From positions 62,001 through 126,000 of the forward strand of contig CACWID010000002.1 of NCBI GenBank assembly GCA_902760865.1: DNA of 64,000 nucleotides, read 5' to 3'. The translations under genes and the position numbers were made by a program. How positions within the stretch are numbered: the stretch's first letter is position 1; each line of letters starts with the position of its first letter. Of the stretch, positions 51,664-58,648 are shown piece by piece. The DNA is from an uncultured Bacteroidales bacterium. Lineage in GTDB: Bacteria; Bacteroidota; Bacteroidia; Bacteroidales; Muribaculaceae. The notes beneath the pieces were generated by a model. The model was not told the origin of the DNA, did not search any database, and saw nothing but the letters and a program-made list of their open reading frames with translations.

Positions 51664-51906
51664 GACGCACTCGGTTTTCTTACATATAATTACCGTTAAT
51701 TATTCATGAATTAATTAATGACAATTCGCGATAATTCACGTAAAAAAACACAAGACATCCGCATTCCTGACCTCACGCTAAGGCGCGAAGACGCTAAGGA
51801 TATTTAATGTACTGACGCACTCGCTTTTCTTACATATAATTACCGTGAATCATTCATGAATTAATGATAATTCGCGATAATTCACGTAAAAAAACACAAG
51901 ACATCC
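51664..51906. repeat. Direct repeat of about 95 bp (two copies)
   Basis: Copy 1 is 51664-51760 and copy 2 is 51814-51906. Both run from GACGCACTCG to ACACAAGACATCC and share TTTTCTTACATATAATTACC and GCGATAATTCACGTAAAAAA. They differ by a few substitutions and a 4-bp indel. An octamer array lies between them. Confidence 0.9.
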
Positions 51907-51951
51907 TCGCTCCGTTTGACAGGAATGCGGATGCCAGCTTAATCAATAATT

Positions 51952-51975
51952 CTTAGCGTCTTAGCGACTTAGCGT
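51952..51975. repeat. NCGCTAAG octamer array, inverted
   Basis: CTTAGCGT-CTTAGCGA-CTTAGCGT, the reverse complement of the array at 51775-51798. Confidence 0.85.
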
Positions 51976-51998
51976 GAAGCGAAGAGAACGCGGATGCC

Positions 51999-52054
51999 AG
52001 CTAAAGGCTAAAGGCTAACAGCTAAAGCCTAACAGCTAAAGCCTACCAGCTATG
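51999..52054. repeat. AGCTAAA/GCCTAAC heptamer array
   Basis: Eight 7-bp units alternating AGCTAAA, GGCTAAA, GGCTAAC and GCCTAAC types. It runs into the 3' end of the dockerin protein 2 gene and supplies its TAG stop. Confidence 0.85.
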
Positions 52055-53485
52055 CGAAAGCAGATAGTTGATCAGGGCGGTTACATCATTGATGCCGATC
52101 TGATTGTCGTGGTTGCAGTCGGCGGCTTCGCTACTGAAGGTGTTCGTGTTGGCCTGCTGACCTCTCAGCAGTGCGGCAATCAACGCCGTCACATCGCTGA
52201 CGCTGATAAGTCCATCGCGGTTCACATCGCCAGTAACGGCGATGCCAGAGATGTAGAACTCACTGCCGTCAGTGAAGAAAAGGCTGTTACTATCATAGTA
52301 ATAACCCATCATGCCACTAATGTTCACGGGAACGGTCACGCCCCACGTGAGACTGTCGGGTGATACGTATCCCGGATTCTCGAGCATGGGGGAGCTACTA
52401 TCCGGGAACTGGTAAACCGAATTCTCTGTCGCCTGGTCAACGGGCTGGGCGGGGAAAACCATCTGGCCGTTGCGGCGGAGGTAGAACACATTGACCTCTG
52501 AAATCGTGCCGTAGAGATTATAGACATAGACCGTATCATTATCTTGAACGATATACACGGGTTCTTCTACGGTAGTAGTATTGGGGTCATATCTTTCACC
52601 TTCTTCATCAGTGCCGCTGCCGAAGTCCGCTAAAAGGGGGTGAGATGCTTCTATGGCATCCAGCCTGTTCTTGATGGGCCTTGGGTCAATGGGGCGAGAA
52701 ACACGGCCTCCACTACCGCTTCCTGAGGGAGGTGTCTCCTTGTTGATGACATAGTGCCTCATCGAGCTCTCTCTAGCCACATCTATCGTTGGACAGTGCC
52801 CGTTAATTCGCTTGAAGGCATGGGTGCCATTAGGATTTAAAAACCTCATGTTGGTGAACAGCGGAGAGAGGGTATAGTACGATTTATCTGTCAAGAGTTC
52901 GCCTGTTGAAATCACATAGATTTCGTCGGAGATAAAGAAGGCAAAACTGCAGCCCTCAAACGACAACGTTTCGTCACTGTCAAAGTGACCCTCGATGACA
53001 CAGGTGGTAGTGTCATTCAGATTGCGAAGCCACTGTTCGGGAATGGCATACAGGCTCCTGATTTCTCTACAACGGTTGAAGCCTACTGTCACTGTTTTCT
53101 CGACCACAGCCAACCGTTCACCGGCACGGAACCGCACTGTTTCAATAGATAACAACCCATCGTTATCTATAACACTGATGTTGACTGGAACAAGAAACTC
53201 GCCATATAGTTTCATCTGATACCCACCGTTAATATAACGCAGGTACGACGACCACCCGACGTTATAACATTCATTATCAATAGTATAACTATAATCATAG
53301 GCACGCAACGGGGAATCGCTGCATTGCACACCATAGGCATCGGCCACAGCTATTTTATTACCCGTCTGAGACCTTGTTCCCGTCAAGGATGGCACACCCT
53401 GCTGATCTGGGGTGTTGACAACGCCGGCAGCAAGGGTTAATGCCCCTGTGCAGGCAAGAATGAGATACAATAGATACTTTTTCAT
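52043..53485 (-). CDS. Secreted protein ending in a dockerin-like module (2)
   Basis: A 480-residue exported protein with a signal peptide (about 1-20). The body is unrecognised; it shares with the 46.3 kb protein the layout, the RPIDPR linker, and similar stretches (VYVYNLYGTISEVNVFYLRR against VVVNLYNMGETMNIMYINED). The dockerin-like module is GDVNRDGLISVSDVTALIAA, then DCNHDNQIGINDVTALINYL. The last residues SW and the stop codon are encoded by a heptamer array. It has a good promoter of its own. Confidence 0.8.
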   Translation of the reverse strand: MKKYLLYLILACTGALTLAAGVVNTPDQQGVPSLTGTRSQTGNKIAVADAYGVQCSDSPLRAYDYSYTIDNECYNVGWSSYLRYINGGYQMKLYGEFLVPVNISVIDNDGLLSIETVRFRAGERLAVVEKTVTVGFNRCREIRSLYAIPEQWLRNLNDTTTCVIEGHFDSDETLSFEGCSFAFFISDEIYVISTGELLTDKSYYTLSPLFTNMRFLNPNGTHAFKRINGHCPTIDVARESSMRHYVINKETPPSGSGSGGRVSRPIDPRPIKNRLDAIEASHPLLADFGSGTDEEGERYDPNTTTVEEPVYIVQDNDTVYVYNLYGTISEVNVFYLRRNGQMVFPAQPVDQATENSVYQFPDSSSPMLENPGYVSPDSLTWGVTVPVNISGMMGYYYDSNSLFFTDGSEFYISGIAVTGDVNRDGLISVSDVTALIAALLRGQQANTNTFSSEAADCNHDNQIGINDVTALINYLLSHSW

Positions 53486-53524
53486 TTTCCTAAATCAAAA
53501 ATTTAATACAGTGAATTACCGCTG

Positions 53525-53557
53525 CAAATATAATACTAAATTCCAAAAATTAACAAA
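53525..53557 (-). promoter_or_regulatory. Consensus promoter of dockerin protein 2
   Basis: On the minus strand TTTG (plus CAAA, 53554-53557), 21 bp, TATATTTG (plus CAAATATA, 53525-53532). It lies 39 bp before the start codon. Confidence 0.65.
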
Positions 53558-53566
53558 TCTGTGGCA

Positions 53567-54973
53567 TCATTTCTTGATGAGCAGGGTGACATTCTCGACG
53601 TGGTGGGTGTGTGGGAACATGTCCACGGGCTGGATTTCCACGACACGGTATTTGGCGTCGAGCATGGCGATGTCGCGTGCCTGGGTGGCGGGGTTGCAGC
53701 TCACATAGACCAGCCGCTGCGGCTCGGCGTTGAGGATGACGTTGACGACGTCCTCGTGCATACCTGCGCGGGGCGGGTCGATGATCATCACCTCGGGGCG
53801 ACCGTGCTCGGCGATGAAGCCGTCGGTGAGTACATCCTTCATGTCGCCGGCATAGAACAGGGTGTTCTCGATGCCGTTGACGCGGGAATTGAGCTTGGCG
53901 TCCTCGATGGCCTCGGGCACATACTCGATGCCGATGACCTGCCGCGCCTGACGGGCGACGAAGTTGGCAATAGTGCCCGTGCCGGTGTAGAGGTCATAGA
54001 CCAGTTCATCGCCCGTGAGGGCTGCCATGCGACGGGCGACCTTGTAGAGTTCGTAAGCCTGGCGTGAGTTGGTCTGGTAGAAGGACTTGGGACCGACGCG
54101 GAACTTCAAGCCCTCCATCTCCTCCTCGATATAGTCGCGGCCGCTGTAAGTGATAAACTCCTGGTCGGCCAGCGAGTCATTGACCTTGAGGTTGACGACA
54201 TAGAGCAATGAGGTGATCTGCGGGAAACGGTCGCGCACGGCGCTCATCACGTCCTCGATGGCTGCCTGGTCGTCCTGACCGAACACGATGACCTCCATGA
54301 TCTCGCCAGTCGAGGCGGTGCGTGTCATGGTCATGCGGATGAAGCCCTGCTGCCCTCGTATGTCATAGAAAGAGTAACCTTTCTCCACGCAGAGGTTGCG
54401 GATGAACAGGCGCATCTCGTTGCTGATGTCATCCTGCAGCCAGCAGCGCTTGATGTCGAGCACCTTGTCGAAGGCCCCAGGAATGTGGAAGCCGGCGGCA
54501 TTGCGGTCGGGGAACTCGACGCCGCTGTCGAGCTGCTCACGCGTAAGCCAGCACTTGTTCGAGAAGGTGAATTCCAACTTGTTGCGGTAATGGGTCGTCG
54601 TTGCCGAACCCAGGATGGGGTTGATGGCAGGGATGGGGACCTTGGCGATACGCTCCATCGCATCCACAACCTGCTGCTGTTTGCACTGCAGCTGGTACTC
54701 ATAGGGCAGGTGCTGCCACTTGCAGCCGCCGCACAGCCCGAAGTGCTCACACATCGGCTCCACGCGCAGCTCACTGGGCTTCACCAGCCGCTCGATATGT
54801 CCCTCGGCATAGCTGTGCTTCTTGCGGTCGATCTTCAGGTCGATTACATCACCAGGCGCCCCAAACGGCACAAACACCACCAGGTCGTTCCAGCGCCCCA
54901 GGCTCTTACCCTCGGCCGCCACGCCCGTTATCTCAAAATTCTCAATTACCGGAATATCTTTCTTCTTTCTCAT
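53567..54973 (-). CDS. 23S rRNA (uracil-5-)-methyltransferase, RlmD/RumA type
   Basis: A 468-residue enzyme starting MRKKKDIPVIENFEITGVAA at the ATG at 54971-54973. A TRAM domain (about 1-62) is followed by iron-sulfur cysteines Cys75, Cys81 and Cys84 (CEHFGLCGGCKW). The C-terminal Rossmann domain has DLYTGTGTIANFVA for SAM, IDPPRAGMH for the substrate, and the catalytic Cys in VSCNPATQARD. It makes m5U in 23S rRNA; which position (747 or 1939) is uncertain. A minus-strand -7 TACCTTTG lies at 54982-54989, very close to the start codon, so the leader is short. Confidence 0.93.
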   Translation of the reverse strand: MRKKKDIPVIENFEITGVAAEGKSLGRWNDLVVFVPFGAPGDVIDLKIDRKKHSYAEGHIERLVKPSELRVEPMCEHFGLCGGCKWQHLPYEYQLQCKQQQVVDAMERIAKVPIPAINPILGSATTTHYRNKLEFTFSNKCWLTREQLDSGVEFPDRNAAGFHIPGAFDKVLDIKRCWLQDDISNEMRLFIRNLCVEKGYSFYDIRGQQGFIRMTMTRTASTGEIMEVIVFGQDDQAAIEDVMSAVRDRFPQITSLLYVVNLKVNDSLADQEFITYSGRDYIEEEMEGLKFRVGPKSFYQTNSRQAYELYKVARRMAALTGDELVYDLYTGTGTIANFVARQARQVIGIEYVPEAIEDAKLNSRVNGIENTLFYAGDMKDVLTDGFIAEHGRPEVMIIDPPRAGMHEDVVNVILNAEPQRLVYVSCNPATQARDIAMLDAKYRVVEIQPVDMFPHTHHVENVTLLIKK

Positions 54974-55114
54974 CGTGGGTGCAAAGGTACAAAAAGCCGA
55001 GTAACGCCACAACAATCACGTCAACTAAAACAACCATACAGCCTGAATTTCCTTCAGGGTCCTTACCGTAGGGCCTCGCCTTGGCGTAGCCGCCACCTGC
55101 GCCTGAAAAAACTC

Positions 55115-55240
55115 ACGCTAAGCCGCAACGGAGGCGGACCTTGCTTAGCGCCCTGGCGTCTTAGCGTGGGGCCCAATGTGCAGAAGCCTCACTAATCACT
55201 AATCTCTAATCATTAATCTCTAATCAGCGAGCCCGTCTCG
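55115..55240. repeat. Octamer arrays and GATTAGW heptamer element
   Basis: ACGCTAAG-CCGCAACG (55115-55130) faces an inverted CTTAGCGC...CTTAGCGT set (55144-55167). Then five heptamers, ACTAATC/TCTAATC/ATTAATC (55191-55225), end in the hairpin GCGAG...CTCGC abutting the next gene's stop. Confidence 0.82.
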
Positions 55241-55242
55241 CA

Positions 55243-56166
55243 TCAATTGAGGGCTTGGTTGATGTAGTCGCGGCTTAGGCCTAGGGAGACGGCGGTGTCG
55301 ATGTCTCGGGCCATGTCTTCGCGCTGGAAGCGGAGTTTGTTGAGTTTGGCGCGGAGGACGTATAGGTAGGGGTCGTCGGGGGTCATCTCGAGGGCTGTGC
55401 GGATGTCGTCCTCGGCGTCGTTGAGGCGTTTCATGGCCAGGTAGCAGTCGGCGCGGTTGCCGAGCAGTTGGGCGCTGGGCTGGACTTTGATGACCTGGGT
55501 GAACAGCTCGGCGGCGCGGCTGAAGTTGCCGTTGCGTTTGTGCAGCAGGCCCATGCCCTCGTGGTAGAGGCCCGAGTTGGGGTTGATGCGCTTGATTTCG
55601 TTGAACAGGTCTTCGGCCCGCTTGTTGTCGCCGCGTTCCATGGCGAGCACGCCCAGCGAGTAACGTGCCTCGGTGTCATACATGTCAAGTTCGCAGACCC
55701 GTTCAAAGTCGTCGATGGCGCGCTGCACGCTGTCCATCTCGACATAGAGGGCGGCGCGGTTCAGCAACAGGGTCACGGCATGGGGCGTCATGTCGAGGGC
55801 CAGCGAATAGTTCTTCACGGCTTCGGCCAGGCGGCCCTGATAGCGCTGCAGGGTGGCGATGTTGCTCAGCACCATCGAGTTGCCGGGATTGTCGGGGTCG
55901 ATCAAGAAGGCCTTCGTCAGCCATTGCTCGGCCTTGGGCCAGTCGTGGCTATAGATATAGGTCTGGGCCGAGTCGATGTACTGGAAATAGGGCGACTCAG
56001 TGTCTATGTCGGCCAGGTAGGGGCTCTCGGCCTTCTTCTCCTGCGGTTTCAGGCCCTTGGGCACCTTCATATTCTCTTCCCCGATGGAGTTGATGACCTG
56101 TGCCCCACCCTGCTGCCATGCCAGCGACATCACGAGCACAGCGAGCAATAACCTTGATATCTTCAT
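55243..56166 (-). CDS. Exported TPR-repeat protein
   Basis: A 307-residue protein with a signal peptide ending near AWQQGGAQ (about 1-23). From about residue 60 it is built of 34-residue tetratricopeptide repeats (ALDMTPHAVTLLLNRAALYV, ARYSLGVLAMERGDNKRAED and SGLYHEGMGLLHKRNGNFSR are the first helices of three). About seven repeats fit. TPR proteins scaffold complexes; in the periplasm they often serve envelope assembly. There is no catalytic domain. Its stop abuts a repeat element. Confidence 0.82.
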   Translation of the reverse strand: MKISRLLLAVLVMSLAWQQGGAQVINSIGEENMKVPKGLKPQEKKAESPYLADIDTESPYFQYIDSAQTYIYSHDWPKAEQWLTKAFLIDPDNPGNSMVLSNIATLQRYQGRLAEAVKNYSLALDMTPHAVTLLLNRAALYVEMDSVQRAIDDFERVCELDMYDTEARYSLGVLAMERGDNKRAEDLFNEIKRINPNSGLYHEGMGLLHKRNGNFSRAAELFTQVIKVQPSAQLLGNRADCYLAMKRLNDAEDDIRTALEMTPDDPYLYVLRAKLNKLRFQREDMARDIDTAVSLGLSRDYINQALN

Positions 56167-56255
56167 TTAACTACGAATTACACAAATTTAACTAATTAGC
56201 ATCCGCATTCTCATTATTTCTAATTCACACGAATAGCATCCGCCTTCTTAAAAAA

Positions 56256-57416
56256 CTACGAATTATTGACATGAACGTCAACCTGCGGGAACGGGAAGTG
56301 GATACCGTGCTTCGGGAACTGCTTGTAGATCTGCTCGTTCACGTCATAGAGCACTCCCCAGTAGTTGGCGATTTCGGTCCAGGCGCGCACGACGAGCGTC
56401 ACCTGGCTCTCGTCCAAGCTCTCAACGTTCACGCTCGGGTTGTAGTTCGGTTTGGGAATCAGGGCAGCGAGTTTGGCCTCGTGTTCCTCGCGCAGTTCCT
56501 CGGCCCGGCGACGCTGCCAGTGGAACAGACGTTTCCACCAGGGCATCGGCTTCTCAGCGACTTCCTCATGGGTATCTTCGGGCTTTTCCTCCTCCTTGAC
56601 GTCGGCGTCGGTGTGGACGATGCGGCTATCGGCGGCGAGGATGTCGAGGGCGACCTTGCGGGCCTGGTCCACGTCGTCACCGTAGCTGATGCCCACGCGC
56701 CACTCCACGCGGTGGTAGGACTCGGCACTGAAGTTCTTCAGCGAACTGGTGGCAAGACCTCCGTTGGGGATGACGATGCGGTCGTTGTTATAGGTGTTGA
56801 TGACGGTGTTGAAGATCTGGATTTCCTTCACCGTACCCTTCAACTCGCCGAACTCGATGTAGTCGCCCACCTTGTAGGGCTTCAGCAGCAGAATGAGGAC
56901 GCCGCCGGCAAAGTTCTGCAACGTGCCGCTCAGGGCCATACCGATGGCCACACCGGCACTGGCAAAGATGGCGATGAACGAGCTCGTCTCGATGCCCAAC
57001 ACGCCGATGACGGTGATGATGAGCAGGAAGAGCAACGTGATGCGGATGAAACTCAGCAGGAACGAGATGAGCGAGCGGTCAAAGTCCTTACGGATCATGA
57101 TGGCGCGCACCACGCTGTAGATCTTGTTGATGATGAACTTGCCAAGGTAGAAAATCAGGATGGCGGCCACGATGCGCAAGCCAAGCGAAATAATCTGGCT
57201 CGACAGCGAGGTAACGAGACTGCCGATGTCCAGGTACTTGAACTTGTCCACGATTTTATCGGGCGTCAGCGCCGCGATCGAGTCGGGGTGCAACTGGGTA
57301 GCCAGCGAGTCCACATGCGCAGTGACAGCGCTGGTCGCCTCCTTGATTTTGTTGGCAGCGGTCGTGTCGGGTGCCGCCACGGGAATCTGCATGAATATCT
57401 TGCCTAACATAGTCAT
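56256..57416 (-). CDS. Mechanosensitive ion channel, MscS family
   Basis: A 386-residue membrane protein. Spans lie at about 76-98, 117-140 and 143-180; the last contains the pore-helix pattern GVAIGMALSGTLQNFAGGVL. The beta domain follows (YKVGDYIEFG, VIPNGGLATSSLKNFS), then a cytoplasmic alpha/beta part. A charged insertion of about 70 residues (KEEEKPEDTHEEVAEKPMPW, then HWQRRRAEELREEHE) interrupts the C-terminal domain. The channel releases solutes under osmotic downshock. A minus-strand -7 TACCTTTG (plus 57434-57441) lies 18 bp before the ATG. Confidence 0.9.
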   Translation of the reverse strand: MTMLGKIFMQIPVAAPDTTAANKIKEATSAVTAHVDSLATQLHPDSIAALTPDKIVDKFKYLDIGSLVTSLSSQIISLGLRIVAAILIFYLGKFIINKIYSVVRAIMIRKDFDRSLISFLLSFIRITLLFLLIITVIGVLGIETSSFIAIFASAGVAIGMALSGTLQNFAGGVLILLLKPYKVGDYIEFGELKGTVKEIQIFNTVINTYNNDRIVIPNGGLATSSLKNFSAESYHRVEWRVGISYGDDVDQARKVALDILAADSRIVHTDADVKEEEKPEDTHEEVAEKPMPWWKRLFHWQRRRAEELREEHEAKLAALIPKPNYNPSVNVESLDESQVTLVVRAWTEIANYWGVLYDVNEQIYKQFPKHGIHFPFPQVDVHVNNS

Positions 57417-57597
57417 TCCACGATTTGAAACTACAAAGGTAATACCTTACCGTCTAAAAAAAGATTAATTTCCCGCTAAATAACGTGAACGACGCGAAAT
57501 CCAGCCGACGGCGGCAAAGCCACCGCACACGGGACAGAGCGGTCGCGGGACAGAGCATTTTCTTTACTATAATTTTTCGTGATACTGGCTTTTGATG

Positions 57598-57605
57598 TAC
57601 CTTTG
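57598..57605 (+). promoter_or_regulatory. -7 element for the acid phosphatase gene
   Basis: TACCTTTG, 38 bp before the start codon. Confidence 0.6.
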
Positions 57606-57643
57606 CGGCAAAATTTATTATTGCAAACCATCATTTTATCATT

Positions 57644-58495
57644 ATGAAGAAGAATTTCATGATTGCTCTGGCCGCTATCTTTGCCGCTATGACGCTGAAT
57701 GCACAGAATGAAGTGCAACCCTATTTCACGGTAGATGAGCTTCCCGACCTGATCAAGTGCCTGCCGGCTCCTCCCGCATTTGACAGTCCTGAGTTTGCCA
57801 ATGACATGATGCGTTTTGCCTGGGGCAAACAGCAACGCCTTGACCCGGAGCGTGCCGAGATTGCCAAGCGTGACGCCGTGTGGTCCTACGAGGCCCTGCT
57901 GGCCGAGTTTGACGTGCCCTTCGGCCTGCACATGAGCCCCGAGGATACGCCCGAAATCTGGAAACTGATGGTGACCAGCATGACCACCACCGACGCCATG
58001 CGCGTTGCCCCCAAGGCCTACTACCACCGCCAGCGCCCCTTCGAGCGCTTCCAGGACAAGATGCTCACCGACGAGGAGGCTGAGCTGACCGGCGAGGGTT
58101 CCTACCCCTCAGGCCACACCATGCGCGGCTGGACCGCAGCCCTGCTGCTGGCCGAAATCAATCCCGCCGCTGCCGACACGATCTTTGCCCGCGGCTGGAT
58201 GTACGGCGAGAGCCGCGTGATTGTGGGAGCCCACTGGCAGAGCGACGTTGACGCCAGCCGTGTTGCCGCCAGCATCGCTGTTTGCGCCCTGCACGGCAGT
58301 CCCGAATTCCGCGAGCAGATGGCCAGGGCCCAGGCCGAGTATCTTGAGATGACAGGACACCAGTCCAACATCGACGATGTGGTCGCTCCTGCCGCCCCCG
58401 CCAGCAGCCAGTCCTATCGTCTGGACGGCGTGATGGCCACCGAGGACACCCGCGGTATCATCATCCAGGACGGCAAAAAGGTGCTCAGAAACTAG
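57644..58495 (+). CDS. Class A nonspecific acid phosphatase (PAP2 fold)
   Basis: A 283-residue periplasmic phosphatase with signal peptide MKKNFMIALAAIFAAMTLNA. The vanadium-haloperoxidase/PAP2 triad of motifs is complete: Lys124-x6-Arg131-Pro132 (KAYYHRQRP), PSGH (155-158, His158) and SR-x5-H-x3-D (Ser190, Arg191, His197, Asp201). GESRVIVGAHWQSDVDA is the class A signature. It hydrolyses a broad range of phosphomonoesters outside the cytoplasm to yield phosphate. A C-terminal tail of about 50 residues follows the catalytic domain. It is monocistronic between its promoter and a terminator. Confidence 0.92.
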   Translation: MKKNFMIALAAIFAAMTLNAQNEVQPYFTVDELPDLIKCLPAPPAFDSPEFANDMMRFAWGKQQRLDPERAEIAKRDAVWSYEALLAEFDVPFGLHMSPEDTPEIWKLMVTSMTTTDAMRVAPKAYYHRQRPFERFQDKMLTDEEAELTGEGSYPSGHTMRGWTAALLLAEINPAAADTIFARGWMYGESRVIVGAHWQSDVDASRVAASIAVCALHGSPEFREQMARAQAEYLEMTGHQSNIDDVVAPAAPASSQSYRLDGVMATEDTRGIIIQDGKKVLRN

Positions 58496-58519
58496 CATCT
58501 TGATAGCACTTACGCCAAC

Positions 58520-58575
58520 AATTGGTGGCTGGAGCAGGCTTTTTTGACTGAAAACGCCTATTCCAGCCACCAATT
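58520..58575 (+). terminator. Terminator after the acid phosphatase gene
   Basis: AATTGGTGGCTGGA (58520-58533) and TCCAGCCACCAATT (58562-58575) form a perfect 14-bp stem around a 28-nt loop that contains a T6 run. Confidence 0.7.
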
Positions 58576-58610
58576 TATTAACAATGTTTCTTGTTACAAA
58601 TTAATTTACG

Positions 58611-58618
58611 TACCTTTG
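58611..58618 (+). promoter_or_regulatory. -7 element for ileS
   Basis: TACCTTTG, 30 bp before the ileS start. No T-box leader fits in this space. Confidence 0.6.
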
Positions 58619-58648
58619 CAGCCAAATTTGTAATGTACATTATTAAAA

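Larger units (their letters stand above)
51597..52042. other. Repeat-packed intergenic region
   Basis: This 446-bp gap contains AAACAACTGAATAGTCTGAA (about 51629, shared with 35.6 kb), two direct copies of a 93-97 bp block (51664-51760 and 51814-51906), octamer arrays at 51775-51798 and 51952-51975 in opposite orientation, and a heptamer array from 51999. No gene was seen. Confidence 0.8.

Noticed and set aside
51664-51906. CRISPR array
   Set aside because: Only two copies of about 95 bp, with no spacer-like regular spacing and no cas genes.
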